64,000 nucleotides of DNA from Ruminococcus sp. (GTDB lineage: Bacteria > Bacillota > Clostridia > Oscillospirales > Ruminococcaceae), in NCBI GenBank assembly GCA_015066865.1, contig SVNQ01000002.1, positions 1-64,000 of the forward strand, read 5' to 3'. A model generated the notes under the pieces. That model did no database searches. It was not told the origin of the DNA and saw only the letters and a program-made list of their open reading frames with translations. Shown in pieces: positions 1 through 8,882 of this stretch (position 1 is its first letter; each line of letters begins with the position of its first letter). The translations under genes were made by a program, and so were the position numbers.

Positions 1-524
1 GATGTAAGCGAGAGGGGGATGTGAATTTCGGTGATGCCCGTTTCTGAAAATGCATTGTAGCCGAGTTGCTTCAGACCTTCGTTAAGTGTCACTTCTGTCA
101 GCAAGGAACATTTAGAAAACGCATTGCCGCCGATGGTGGTTACGCTTCCGGGGATGTTGACGCTTGTCAGAGATGAGCAGCTGTAGAATGTTTTTTCTCC
201 AATGGTGGTTACCGTCTCGGGGATGGTTACGGAGGTAAGTTTGTCATTATTATAAAATGCATTCGCTCCGATAGCAGTGACAGCCGCTCCTTCGATCTCC
301 GCCGGAATCACAAGCTCCGCTACGGTTTCGTCACAGCCGGTAATCACAATATGATCGCCATAGTTCGCATAGGTGAGCGATTCGTAAGTGCCTTTGGTGT
401 ATTCCTCTGCCGCACTTACCATGATTTCAAAATCCACTGCGGATTCCGGCATGAATGCCATACCTCCGGTGAGCAGCATTGTGCAGGCCGTCAGCCCTGC
501 AATGGTCTTTTTCCATTGTTTCAT
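1..524 (-). CDS. BspA-like leucine-rich repeat surface protein (partial, N-terminus only)
   Basis: The first 174 codons of a secreted protein; the rest lies beyond the window edge. The start ATG is at 524, with an AGAGGTAG ribosome site upstream. Residues 1 to about 35 form a signal peptide (two Lys, then a hydrophobic core ending near MAFMPESA). From about residue 55 the chain repeats the BspA/LRR_5 pattern, with units such as AIGANAFYNNDKLTSVTIPE and related copies about 23 residues apart. BspA-type LRRs usually act as surface binding or adhesion modules. A dockerin may follow at the missing C-terminus, as in the LRR gene at 3258, but this cannot be seen. Confidence 0.85.
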   Translation of the reverse strand, partial: MKQWKKTIAGLTACTMLLTGGMAFMPESAVDFEIMVSAAEEYTKGTYESLTYANYGDHIVITGCDETVAELVIPAEIEGAAVTAIGANAFYNNDKLTSVTIPETVTTIGEKTFYSCSSLTSVNIPGSVTTIGGNAFSKCSLLTEVTLNEGLKQLGYNAFSETGITEIHIPLSLT

Positions 525-551
525 TGATCTACCTCTTTTCAATTTATTATG

Positions 552-566
552 ATAGCAGAATGCTAT
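552..566. promoter_or_regulatory. Inverted repeat at the start of the LRR transcript
   Basis: Perfect 6-bp arms ATAGCA and TGCTAT with a 3-bp spacer. It lies just downstream of the -10 box at 573-578, so it would be either an operator or a hairpin at the very 5' end of the mRNA. No cognate regulator is identifiable. Confidence 0.4.
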
Positions 567-572
567 GGTATT

Positions 573-601
573 ATTATACAATGAATTTTTTAAAAAATCA
601 A
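573..601 (-). promoter_or_regulatory. Sigma-A promoter of the LRR gene
   Basis: Read on the minus strand: -35 TTGATT (596-601), 17-bp spacer, -10 TATAAT (573-578). The leader to the ATG at 524 is about 40 nt. Confidence 0.75.
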
Positions 602-725
602 TAGTTTTGGGTAAATACATTTGACATTTTGTATTTATGCACAATTCCGATGTAATTTAACGAGTTTAATCTGTCGAAACCGATGTTTTTTCGCTTTGAG
701 TAAATAGCAATTACTAAAATGCGAC

Positions 726-755
726 AAATCCCCCATGCTCTTGCACAGGGGATTT
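726..755 (-). terminator. Probable terminator after thrS
   Basis: Inverted repeat AAATCCCC/GGGGATTT 16 bp past the thrS stop. The U-run beyond it is poor on the minus strand, so efficiency is uncertain. Confidence 0.5.
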
Positions 756-770
756 TGTTCATGTTTTTAC

Positions 771-2717
771 TTATCTCGCCTTCGTTGCAACCTCTGTTAC
801 AAGCTTTGCAAGCAGCTCGTCCATGGACATTGCACCCAGATTGTCGCCCTTTCTGGAGCGAACGGAAACGGTCTTGTTCTCAACTTCCTGATCGCCCACG
901 GTGAGCATGTAGGGAGTCTTTGCAAGTGTTGCCTCACGGATCTTCTTGCCCATTTTCTCAGCTCTGTCGTCAATCGAGCAGCGGATGCCGGCAGCTTCGA
1001 GCTTTGCCTGTACTTCGCCTGCCCAGTCGAGATGACGGTCTGCAATCGGGATGATCTTCACCTGTTCCGGAGCCAGCCACAGCGGCAGTGCGCCTGCGTA
1101 CTTTTCGATCAGGTAAGCAAGCGTTCTCTCGTAGCAGCCGAGCGAGGTTCTGTGAATGATGTAGGGTCTGCGCTTCGAGCCGTCCACATCCACATATTCC
1201 ATGCCGAACTTTTCAGCCAGCAGCATGTCGATCTGGATGGTTACGATGGTATCCTCCTTGCCGAATACGTTCTTGTACTGGATGTCCAGCTTCGGACCGT
1301 AGAATGCAGCCTCGTCAATACCGATCTCGTAGTTCACGCCCAGATTGTCGAGGATCTTGCCCATGATGGTCTGTGCTTCTTCCCACTGTTCCTTGGTACC
1401 CTCGTACTTGTTCTTCGGGTTCTCAGGATCCCACTGGGAGAAACGGAAGGTGCAGTCTTCGAGCATGCCGACTGTATCGAGGCAGTGCTTTGCCAGTTCC
1501 AGACAGCCCTTGAATTCTTCTTCAAGCTGCTCAGGGCGCAGGATCAGGTGACCCTCGGAAATGGTGAACTGGCGCACACGGATCAGGCCGTGCATCTCGC
1601 CGCTGTCCTCGTTGCGGAACAGGGTAGAGGTTTCGCCCAGACGCATCGGCAGATCACGGTAGGAACGCTGGCGGTTCAGGAATACCTGATACTGGAAGGG
1701 GCATGTCATCGGACGCAGTGCGAAGCATTCCTTGCTCTCGTCGTCAGGATCGCCCAGAATAAACATGCCGTCACGGTAGTGATCCCAGTGACCGGAAATC
1801 TTGTAGAGGTCGGATTTTGCCATGAGGGGAGTTTTGGTCAGCAGATAGCCGCGCTTCTGCTCCTCATCTTCAATCCAACGCTGAAGCAGCTGAATGACTC
1901 TTGCGCCCTTCGGCAGCAGGATCGGCAGACCCTGACCGATGCAGTCCACAGTTGTGAACAGTTCCAGCTCTCTGCCGAGCTTGTTGTGATCACGCATTTT
2001 TGCTTCCTCACGGCGCTGCAGTTCCTCGTCAAGCTGTGCCGCCTTCGGGAATGCGGTTGCATAGATACGGGAGAGCATCTTGTTCTTTTCAGAACCTCTC
2101 CAGTATGCGCCTGTGCAGGAGATCAGCTTGAATGCCTTGACAGCACCCGTGCTCATCAGGTGCGGGCCTGCGCACAGATCAACAAATTCGCCCTGCTTGT
2201 AGAAGGAGATCGGCTCGCCCTTGTCGGCGTGTTCTTCGCACAGTTCCACCTTGTAGGGTTCATCCATTTCCTTGAGCTTAGCAATTGCCTCAGCGGGGGG
2301 AAGTGTGAACTGCTCCAGAGCCTGATTTTCCTTAACGATCTTCTTCATTTCTGCTTCAATTTTCAGCAGCTCATCGGGGCTGAACGGATGTGCCGCATCA
2401 AAGTCATAGTAAAAGCCGTTGTCGATTGCCGGGCCAATGGCAAGCTTTGTTTCCGGATACAGGCGCTTGACAGCCTGTGCCAGAATGTGGGAAGCTGTAT
2501 GCCAGAAGGTCTTTTTGCCGTCGATGTCATCAAATGTCAGAACCTCAAATGTGCAGTCCTGTGTCAGAACGGTGCGCAGATCGCATACCTCACCGTTAAT
2601 TTTTACGCAGCAAGCGGACTTGTAAAGTCCCATGCCAATGCCCTTGACAACTTCCGCAGCAGAAATATTTTCTTCCACTTCACGAATGCTGCCGTCTTTG
2701 AGTGTTAATTTTAACAT
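771..2717 (-). CDS. thrS: Threonine-tRNA ligase
   Basis: Charges tRNA-Thr with threonine in the cytoplasm. It has 648 residues, the usual bacterial length. Order seen: N-terminal TGS domain (residues 1-60), editing domain with HTASHILAQAV near residue 80 (the zinc-binding HxxxH type motif), class II catalytic core with motif 2 and 3 sequences (MRLGETSTLFRNEDSGEMHG, ending in HRTSLGCYERTLAYLIEKY), and the anticodon-binding domain from about residue 540. The start at 2717 follows a GGAG-type site. The gene is preceded by a complete threonine T-box, so expression should rise when uncharged tRNA-Thr accumulates. It is transcribed alone. Confidence 0.97.
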   Translation of the reverse strand: MLKLTLKDGSIREVEENISAAEVVKGIGMGLYKSACCVKINGEVCDLRTVLTQDCTFEVLTFDDIDGKKTFWHTASHILAQAVKRLYPETKLAIGPAIDNGFYYDFDAAHPFSPDELLKIEAEMKKIVKENQALEQFTLPPAEAIAKLKEMDEPYKVELCEEHADKGEPISFYKQGEFVDLCAGPHLMSTGAVKAFKLISCTGAYWRGSEKNKMLSRIYATAFPKAAQLDEELQRREEAKMRDHNKLGRELELFTTVDCIGQGLPILLPKGARVIQLLQRWIEDEEQKRGYLLTKTPLMAKSDLYKISGHWDHYRDGMFILGDPDDESKECFALRPMTCPFQYQVFLNRQRSYRDLPMRLGETSTLFRNEDSGEMHGLIRVRQFTISEGHLILRPEQLEEEFKGCLELAKHCLDTVGMLEDCTFRFSQWDPENPKNKYEGTKEQWEEAQTIMGKILDNLGVNYEIGIDEAAFYGPKLDIQYKNVFGKEDTIVTIQIDMLLAEKFGMEYVDVDGSKRRPYIIHRTSLGCYERTLAYLIEKYAGALPLWLAPEQVKIIPIADRHLDWAGEVQAKLEAAGIRCSIDDRAEKMGKKIREATLAKTPYMLTVGDQEVENKTVSVRSRKGDNLGAMSMDELLAKLVTEVATKAR

Positions 2718-2810
2718 TATTCATTCGCTCCTTTTCGGAATTTTGATTTTGTCGGAAAATTCCAGTATGGTGGACGGAATCCCCCATACAGCAGTTTTTC
2801 CGCTACATAA

Positions 2811-3075
2811 ACAAAAACGCCCCGAAGTCACAGTATGCCTGTAACTTCGGGACGATGTAAAACCGTGGTTCCACCCGAATTTGCGTAGAAATACGCCTTA
2901 TTCTGCACCCGATAACGGTGGTGAACCGCCGTGGATTAGCACGGACTCCGAGGTGGTATACTCAGCAAACACACCCTGCCGTCATTTTCAGCCCAATGGT
3001 GACGGCTCTCTGAAGGATGGCGGAATCAAATCCGGTTCGCATTGTCTTCCTCATCTGCGTTTTTGTTCATTTGTA
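2811..3075 (-). promoter_or_regulatory. T-box leader, threonine-specific
   Basis: On the minus strand the leader contains the conserved antiterminator T-box GGGTGGAACCACGG (2863-2876), an AGAGAG/GCTGAAA segment in the stem I region, and a terminator hairpin formed by CCCGAAGT and ACTTCGGG (2821-2851) followed by a U-run (2813-2819). The specifier region reads GAGTATACCACCTCGGAG; an in-line ACC threonine codon lies at 2955-2957, with a second ACC next to it. This matches the thrS gene directly downstream. Confidence 0.93.
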
Positions 3076-3080
3076 TCCTA

Positions 3081-3109
3081 ATCATAGCACATTTTTCGTG
3101 CTTTGTCAA
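3081..3109 (-). promoter_or_regulatory. Sigma-A promoter of the thrS T-box transcript
   Basis: Minus strand: -35 TTGACA (3104-3109), 17-bp spacer, -10 TATGAT (3081-3086), placed immediately before the T-box leader. Confidence 0.85.
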
Positions 3110-3257
3110 TATTTTTGCAGAAACTTTTTTCAGGGAAATCCGTCCGGTATTTCTGAAAAAATGCATGCCGTTCATGATTTTGTAACAAATTTGACGGCCT
3201 TCTGCTGTATAATAAAGGGAAAGAGATCCTGCAAAGGATGGAACGGAGGTAATACAT

Positions 3258-4655
3258 ATGAAACGGAAGTTGATAGCGCTGTTCCTTGCACTTTCTATGT
3301 GTACATGCAGTATTCCTGCATCGGCAAATGGCGTGTCCGTCAATACGATAGGCACCTATTACGGCATCGAATGGGACATTACGGACGGAGTCCTGACGCT
3401 TGGCGGATCGGGCGAGGTGGTTTTTCAGCAAGGATTCCCCGATGATGATACATCCATTTATCCCAACTGGGGTTACAGGGACAGGATCAAAACAATTGTT
3501 TTTGGCGAGGGCGTGACCTATGCCGATGCGGAGGCATTCAGCGGCTATCCCGCACTGGAAACGGTCGTGCTGTCGGAGGGCTTTGATACCATCAGTGCAA
3601 GACTTTTTAAGGATTGCCCGAATCTGCGTGAAATTCAGGGCATTGAGCATGTGGAAAGCTTCAACATGGAATGCCTGTCCGGTACTGCCATGATGGAGGA
3701 AAATCCGTTCGTTATCATTGACGGGGAATTGCGGTACTGTGATATTTCGGAGTCCATGGATATTGTCGTACCGGACGGGGTAACAAGGATCGGTAAGGAT
3801 GCCTTCGGAAATCTCATGAATCTGCCGTATGATTTCAGATCGGATGAGCTGTACGACATTGAGGACGTGAAATTCACCATCACGCTTCCCGAAACCGTAG
3901 AAACCGTTGAGGCGCTTGCGTTTGCAAATCTTCCGGCGCTCACCGCCATCAATATTCCCGATGGTGTGACAGAGATCGGTGACATGGCGTTTTTAAACTG
4001 CCTGCGCCTGCGCTCAATCACGCTTGGCAAAAATGTGAAGAAAATCGGCGATTATGCGTTCCTTAACTGCAAGGATCTGGAGGAAATCACCATCAGCGGC
4101 AAAAATGTACAGCTTGGAAAGGATGCCTTGGGAGTGGCACTTGACACAGAGAAGTATCTCAAGGAACACTATTCAGAGGAGGACTATGAGCGTCTTAAAG
4201 AGGATCTCTATAGTTTTGATACCCTCGTGTTCTGCCGTCTGAACTGGTTTGGCGATATGAACTATTTGGAGGCGGATGCGCTTTCCATGGCAGAAACGCT
4301 TGACGTTTATGGCTATGTTCCGGAAACATTGTCGATCCATGGATGCATCAATTCTACTGCGCATTATTATGCCCATGAAAAGGGGCTGCGGTTTGTGCCG
4401 ATCGACAAGGGAACGCTTGCACTGGGTGATGTCAACGGTGATACAATGATCAACGCCGTGGATGCATCGATCATCCTGACAGAGGCTGCAAATCTCAGTA
4501 CCGGCGGCGGCAGTAAATTGACTGCGGAGCAGATGTCCTGCGCCGATGTCAATGGGGACAAAGCGTTCAATGCAACGGACGCTGCCTTCATCCTGCAATA
4601 CGCCGCATATGCTGCAACAGGTGGAACCGGCACGATTGAGGAATTTGTAAAATAA
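3258..4655 (+). CDS. Secreted leucine-rich repeat protein with C-terminal dockerin
   Basis: A 465-residue secreted protein. Signal peptide at residues 1-24 (MKRKLIALFLALSMCTCSIPASA). Residues 30-330 hold BspA/LRR_5 units (for example TEIGDMAFLNCLRLRSITL and KKIGDYAFLNCKDLEEITI). A dockerin fills residues 390-455, with two calcium-loop segments, GDVNGDTMINAVDASIIL and ADVNGDKAFNATDAAFIL. Dockerins plug proteins into cohesins of the cellulosome scaffold, so this is probably a non-catalytic binding component of that complex or of the cell surface. The dockerin differs clearly from those on the GH9 and GH26 enzymes in this window (longer linker between the repeats, no RALLG segment), which suggests another cohesin partner. 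A GGAGG site precedes the ATG. A -10-like TATAAT lies at 3208-3213 but I see no good -35. Confidence 0.88.
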   Translation: MKRKLIALFLALSMCTCSIPASANGVSVNTIGTYYGIEWDITDGVLTLGGSGEVVFQQGFPDDDTSIYPNWGYRDRIKTIVFGEGVTYADAEAFSGYPALETVVLSEGFDTISARLFKDCPNLREIQGIEHVESFNMECLSGTAMMEENPFVIIDGELRYCDISESMDIVVPDGVTRIGKDAFGNLMNLPYDFRSDELYDIEDVKFTITLPETVETVEALAFANLPALTAINIPDGVTEIGDMAFLNCLRLRSITLGKNVKKIGDYAFLNCKDLEEITISGKNVQLGKDALGVALDTEKYLKEHYSEEDYERLKEDLYSFDTLVFCRLNWFGDMNYLEADALSMAETLDVYGYVPETLSIHGCINSTAHYYAHEKGLRFVPIDKGTLALGDVNGDTMINAVDASIILTEAANLSTGGGSKLTAEQMSCADVNGDKAFNATDAAFILQYAAYAATGGTGTIEEFVK

Positions 4656-4660
4656 GAAAA

Positions 4661-4686
4661 ATCCCCCTATATAGGGGGATTTTTTA
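4661..4686. terminator. Bidirectional terminator between convergent genes
   Basis: The stem ATCCCCCTAT/ATAGGGGGAT is flanked by A-runs on the left and a T-run on the right, so it can serve both the LRR-dockerin gene and the minus-strand gene that ends at 4684. Confidence 0.85.
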
Positions 4687-5178
4687 CGGTCTGTTCACCG
4701 GCACATATTCATCCGAAACAAGTCCGCCGACATACTTGAACTTGACAAGCTGTCCTCTCTTGTGCGTCAGGGAGCCCTGCTGATTGAACGGAACTTCCTT
4801 AAATGCCGCACGGGATGCGGTCAGGTGGAGGGTTTCGCCCTTTCGGGTTTCAAACACCAGTTCAAAATATTCGTCATACAGTGTGGAATGTCCTGAGGAA
4901 TCCACGACCCTGCGGCGCTCGTCGATCTTCTGCATGAGAATCGCCATTTCCGTGTAGGGCTGGTTGGGATTTTTGCGGTTGCTGCCGGAGTTCCTTGCAG
5001 AGGGCTTCTGCCGATCCGGACGAGGGCGTGAACGGGGAGCGAGGCTTTCACCGTTTTCGTCCGTTTCTTCAATGAAAAAGTAAAGTATTTTTCGCCAGTT
5101 GTGCTTTTTTCCGCCGAAAATAACAATCAGCAGAAGCACAGCGACAATAACACCCAAAATAATAAAAAACTGTTCCAT
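4684..5178 (-). CDS. Membrane-anchored DUF2500-like protein
   Basis: 164 residues. One N-terminal membrane helix (residues 4-22, FFIILGVIVAVLLLIVIFG), a polar linker rich in Arg, Pro and Asn (about 45-75), and a small C-terminal domain (about 78-160) with the layout of DUF2500: a VDSSGHSTLYDEYFELVFET strand pair followed by a QQGSLTHKRGQLVKFKYV strand. Function unknown. It starts 15 bp after galE and probably belongs to the galK-galE transcript, although nothing ties it to galactose use. The family call rests on overall pattern only. Confidence 0.6.
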   Translation of the reverse strand: MEQFFIILGVIVAVLLLIVIFGGKKHNWRKILYFFIEETDENGESLAPRSRPRPDRQKPSARNSGSNRKNPNQPYTEMAILMQKIDERRRVVDSSGHSTLYDEYFELVFETRKGETLHLTASRAAFKEVPFNQQGSLTHKRGQLVKFKYVGGLVSDEYVPVNRP

Positions 5179-5193
5179 AATTCGTCCTTTCTA

Positions 5194-6204
5194 TTACAAT
5201 CCGTTGGGATTCTGCTGCATGAAACGCCAGCTGTCCTCACACATGGTTTCGAGAGTTTCCTCTGCCTGCCAGTTCAGCAATTCTTTTGCACGGCTTGCAT
5301 TTGCATAATTGGCACTGATGTCGCCCGGTCGGCGGTCAGCAATGCGGTAGCTGATCGGCTTGCCGCATGCCTTTTCATAGGCATGCACCATTTCCAGAAC
5401 GCTGATGCCATGACCCGTACCGAGGTTGATGGGCATGAAGCCCGCATGCTCTTTTGCATATTTCAGTGCAGAAACATGTCCCTTTGCCAGATCCAGAACG
5501 TGAATATAATCACGCACGCCCGTACCGTCAGGTGTGTCATAGTCATTGCCGAATATCGAAAGCTGCTGCAGCTTACCGACTGCAACCTGACCGATGTACG
5601 GCAGGAGATTATTCGGAATGCCATTCGGATCTTCCCCAATCAGACCGCTTTTGTGAGCGCCGATGGGATTAAAATACCGAAGCGCTACAGCACGAAATTC
5701 CGGATCGGAAATGCATATATCGTGCAGGATCTGTTCGATCATGACTTTGGTGTAGCCATAGGGATTGGTTGCCGATGTAGGCATATCCTCCACATACGGA
5801 ATGGGATTATGCATGCCGTAAACTGTTGCAGAGGAAGAAAAAACAATGGTCTTGCAGCCGTATTCACGCATGATCTGCAGCAGCACAAAGGTACCGCCAA
5901 TGTTGTTTTCATAGTAATCCAGTGGCTTCGCTACGGATTCACCCACTGCCTTAAATCCTGCAAAATGCACAACAGCGTCAATCTGCTGTTCCTCAAAAAT
6001 ACGTCGTACAGCAGCAGCGTCGCGCATGTCAGCTTTGTAGAAAGTCACGGTTTTACCGGTTATTTTTTCTATTCTGCGGATACTTTCCTCCTTGGAATTG
6101 CTCAGATTATCCAGCACCACGATGGGGAATCCTGCATTGATAAATTCCACGCAGGCGTGGCTTCCGATGAATCCGGCACCTCCGGTAATCAAAATCTTAC
6201 TCAA
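5194..6204 (-). CDS. galE: UDP-glucose 4-epimerase
   Basis: Interconverts UDP-galactose and UDP-glucose in the Leloir pathway and supplies UDP-galactose for glycans. 336 residues, normal length. It has the NAD-binding GGAGFIGSHACVEF motif at residues 8-21, the catalytic Tyr-x3-Lys as YGYTKVMIEQ near residue 148, a serine stretch (VFSSSATVYG) at about 122, and the typical C-terminal GYRPGDI-like segment seen here as ADRRPGDISANYANA. It lies 47 bp downstream of galK on the same strand. Confidence 0.95.
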   Translation of the reverse strand: MSKILITGGAGFIGSHACVEFINAGFPIVVLDNLSNSKEESIRRIEKITGKTVTFYKADMRDAAAVRRIFEEQQIDAVVHFAGFKAVGESVAKPLDYYENNIGGTFVLLQIMREYGCKTIVFSSSATVYGMHNPIPYVEDMPTSATNPYGYTKVMIEQILHDICISDPEFRAVALRYFNPIGAHKSGLIGEDPNGIPNNLLPYIGQVAVGKLQQLSIFGNDYDTPDGTGVRDYIHVLDLAKGHVSALKYAKEHAGFMPINLGTGHGISVLEMVHAYEKACGKPISYRIADRRPGDISANYANASRAKELLNWQAEETLETMCEDSWRFMQQNPNGL

Positions 6205-6251
6205 AATGTATAGCTCCTTTAATCATGATAAGAGGATCAAACGCCTCAGTG

Positions 6252-7538
6252 TTATTCTGTAATGTGGATGCCGCCGATACTGCGGATACGCAGCACATGG
6301 CATCTGCCGCTGCCCAGAACCCTTTCGGAATCACGCAGAAATTGCTCCAGCATATCCAGCGGTACGAATGCCTGAACTGTTCCGGCAAAGCCGCCGCCAT
6401 GTACACGGACTGCACCCCTTCCATGCAGCAAAGTTTCACACAATGCAATTGTCAGTGCAACCTCTTGTTTTGCAGAATCGTCATAGGTGCAGACATTTTG
6501 CAGATACATAAACGAGGAATGCCCCGATGCACGCACTTCGCATAAGAATTGCTCAAAATCGCCGTTTTTCAGCGCCTCTGCCTCACGGAATACACGTTCA
6601 TCATCTCCGAAGAAATGTATGGCACGCAGCACCGCACGATCACCGCAGGTTTCACGCAGCGTGGGAAGATGTTCGAGAATTTCTGCTTCCGTTACTTCCG
6701 AAAGCAGAGTTTTGCCAAGAGCAGCCGCAACAGAACGCATTTCAGCAGGAATTGCAGCATAAGCATCCGTCAGGTCCGCATGATCGGCACCACTGTCGAG
6801 AATGCAAAGCGCATAGCCTTCTTTTGTAAGATCCACATCTGCCTGCGTAATTTTGGGGACATCCTGTTTAAAGTCAATTGCAATCACGCCGCCAACGGAA
6901 CATGCCATCTGATCCATCAGACCGCAGGGCTTTCCGAAAAAGACGTTCTCGGCATACTGTCCGATCTGTGCAATTGCTACAGCATCTGTATTGCCTTCTG
7001 CAAAGAAGGTATTGCAGATCGTTCCCACCAGTACTTCAAAGGCTGCGGAGGACGAAAGCCCCGAACCGCACAGTACATCGGAAGTAACAAAAGCATCAAA
7101 GCCCGTAACGGGGTATCCGATTTCTTCGAATTTTGCCGCAATGCCACGAATCAGAGCTGCGGAGGTGTTTCTCTCCTCGGCTTTCGGCATGAGGCATGAA
7201 AGCTCTACGGAATCCATCGCAAAGCCTTCGGATTTCAGACGGATACAGCCGCTGCTGTTCGGTGCAGCAACAGCGATCATGTCCAGATTGACGCTTGCAG
7301 CGAGAACATGTCCGCCCTGATGATCGGTGTGATTTCCGCCGAGCTCTGTTCTGCCCGGTGCGGAAAAAAGTGCAATTTGCTGTGCATCGCCAAACTGCGC
7401 ACGAAATGCGGAAACAGCGTCCAGAAAACGCTGTCGGTAAGGTGCAAGCGCATCGCCCGTGCAGGCATACATCTGTGCCAGCCGCTCATCGAACGCACCG
7501 GAGCGCAGCGCATTGCAGGTTTCTTCAATGGTATACAT
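6252..7538 (-). CDS. galK: Galactokinase
   Basis: Phosphorylates galactose to galactose-1-phosphate. 428 residues, with the GHMP kinase signatures in order: the galactokinase motif GRTELGGNHTDHQGG near residue 62, the ATP-binding CGSGLSSSAAFEV near 158, and the C-terminal VHGGGFAGTVQAFV near 380. The about 50-residue helical segment before the signature motif makes it longer than the E. coli enzyme, as is common in clostridia. The ATG at 7538 has an AGGAG site 9 bp upstream. No galT gene is visible in the window, so the galactose-1-phosphate uridylyltransferase or a phosphorylase route must be elsewhere. Confidence 0.93.
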   Translation of the reverse strand: MYTIEETCNALRSGAFDERLAQMYACTGDALAPYRQRFLDAVSAFRAQFGDAQQIALFSAPGRTELGGNHTDHQGGHVLAASVNLDMIAVAAPNSSGCIRLKSEGFAMDSVELSCLMPKAEERNTSAALIRGIAAKFEEIGYPVTGFDAFVTSDVLCGSGLSSSAAFEVLVGTICNTFFAEGNTDAVAIAQIGQYAENVFFGKPCGLMDQMACSVGGVIAIDFKQDVPKITQADVDLTKEGYALCILDSGADHADLTDAYAAIPAEMRSVAAALGKTLLSEVTEAEILEHLPTLRETCGDRAVLRAIHFFGDDERVFREAEALKNGDFEQFLCEVRASGHSSFMYLQNVCTYDDSAKQEVALTIALCETLLHGRGAVRVHGGGFAGTVQAFVPLDMLEQFLRDSERVLGSGRCHVLRIRSIGGIHITE

Positions 7539-7578
7539 CAGAAAAAACTCCTGTTAATATCATAGATCAGCGAAAAAA

Positions 7579-7609
7579 CCGCCTATTATTAGTATATAAT
7601 AAAAGGCGG
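7579..7609 (-). terminator. Rho-independent terminator of the coenzyme A operon
   Basis: On the minus strand CCGCC and GGCGG arms (with A/T pairs extending inward) are followed by a TTTTTT run. It lies 70-100 bp past the coaBC stop and overlaps the gal promoter below. Confidence 0.75.
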
Positions 7610-7619
7610 CTTTTTGCAA
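7591..7619 (-). promoter_or_regulatory. Sigma-A promoter of galK-galE, overlapping the upstream terminator
   Basis: Minus strand: -35 TTGCAA (7614-7619), 17-bp spacer, -10 TATACT (7591-7596). The -10 falls in the loop and the spacer in one arm of the terminator hairpin, so the same bases end one transcript and start the next. Confidence 0.65.
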
Positions 7620-7640
7620 GTCTTTTTTTGATATTTTTTG

Positions 7641-7678
7641 ATTTTCGGAAGAAATATACACTTCTTCTTCCGAAAATC
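7641..7678 (-). repeat. Perfect 13-14 bp inverted repeat at the coaBC stop codon
   Basis: Arms ATTTTCGGAAGAA and TTCTTCCGAAAAT separated by 12 bp; the distal arm overlaps the coaBC stop. It is followed by A-rich rather than T-rich sequence on the minus strand, so it is more likely a 3'-end stabilising hairpin than a terminator. Confidence 0.6.
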
Positions 7679-8879
7679 AGTGTTTTTCGTTGTAAGCCAT
7701 GATTTTACGGAAAATCATGTCCGCTGCTTCTTCCTTAGACATACATGGAAGCTCCTGCGCATCGTCTTTTGTAATGAGCGTCAGGATGTTGGTATCCGTA
7801 CCGAATCCTGCGCCTTCCTGCCGCAGGGAGTTTGCGCAGATCATGTCCGCTTTTTTTCTGATAAGCTTTTTCTGAGAGTTTTCGAGCATATTCTCTGTTT
7901 CCATTGAAAAACCACAAAGGAACTGCCCCTCTCTGCGGTGTTCACCGAGCCAGCCAAGAATATCCTGCGTTCGTGTCAGGGGAATTTGCATATCCCCATC
8001 GGATTTTTTGATTTTTTCATCTGCAACAGAGGTGGGGCGGTAGTCGGCAACCGCTGCCGCCATTACGAAAATATCCTGATTTTCTGCATTCGAAGTCACT
8101 GCCTCGAACATTTCCGCTGCACTTTCCACGTTTACAACATTCACAAAGGGCGGCGGCGCAATGGCAGTTTTTCCGGTCACAAGCGTCACATCCGCACCAC
8201 GGAGCATTGCCATTTTTGCCAGTGCATAGCCCATTTTTCCTGTGGAACGATTGGTGATATAGCGTACCGGATCAATGTTTTCACACGTCGGGCCTGCCGT
8301 AATCAGCACATGCTTTCCCGCCATGGTCTTTTCGCAGGCGATCGCCTTTTCGATATAGGACAGCAGCACGATTTCCGACGGCATTTTGCCGTCGCCGATG
8401 TCGCCGCATGCAAGATAACCGCAGTCTGGCGGTATCACCTCAAAGCCGAAATCCGAGAGCCTGCGCAAATTATCCTGTACAATGGGATTGCGGTACATAT
8501 TGGTGTTCATCGCAGGTGCGATGATCTTATGGCAGGGGCAGGCGAGGAGTGTTGTGGTGAGCATATCGTCCGCAATACCGTGAGCCGCCTTTGCGATCAC
8601 GTTTGCCGTAGCGGGGGCAACCAAAACCACATCCGCACGCTTGGCAATTGCCACATGTTCCACGCTGTATTGAAAATTTCTGTCAAATGTGTCGATCAGA
8701 CACTTGTTGCCCGTGAGTGTTTCAAAGGTAATAGGATTGATGAATTGTGTGGCGTTCTGCGTCATGGTCACTACCACGTCCGCTCCCGTTTTTTTCAGGG
8801 TGCTTGCAAGTCCTGCGATCTTGTAGGCGGCAATTCCGCCCGTAACGGCAAGAACCACGCATTTTCCCGTCAGATTCAT
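7677..8879 (-). CDS. coaBC: Bifunctional phosphopantothenoylcysteine decarboxylase / phosphopantothenate-cysteine ligase
   Basis: Joins 4'-phosphopantothenate to cysteine and decarboxylates the product, steps 2 and 3 of coenzyme A synthesis. 400 residues. The N-terminal flavoprotein CoaC domain (1-180) shows GGIAAYK near residue 14, the active-site His segment in YSVEHVAIA near 71, and the PAMNTNMYRNP substrate motif near 120. The CoaB domain (190-400) shows the ITAGPTCENIDPVRYITNRS entry motif and a late Lys-rich segment around KKSDGDM. It starts 3 bp after the first coaX copy, which places it last in the CoA operon. Confidence 0.95.
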   Translation of the reverse strand: MNLTGKCVVLAVTGGIAAYKIAGLASTLKKTGADVVVTMTQNATQFINPITFETLTGNKCLIDTFDRNFQYSVEHVAIAKRADVVLVAPATANVIAKAAHGIADDMLTTTLLACPCHKIIAPAMNTNMYRNPIVQDNLRRLSDFGFEVIPPDCGYLACGDIGDGKMPSEIVLLSYIEKAIACEKTMAGKHVLITAGPTCENIDPVRYITNRSTGKMGYALAKMAMLRGADVTLVTGKTAIAPPPFVNVVNVESAAEMFEAVTSNAENQDIFVMAAAVADYRPTSVADEKIKKSDGDMQIPLTRTQDILGWLGEHRREGQFLCGFSMETENMLENSQKKLIRKKADMICANSLRQEGAGFGTDTNILTLITKDDAQELPCMSKEEAADMIFRKIMAYNEKH

Positions 8880-8882
8880 GGG

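Noticed and set aside
735..2708. 657-codon plus-strand frame opposite thrS
   Set aside because: Exact antisense of thrS, Cys-rich nonsense composition, no ribosome site.
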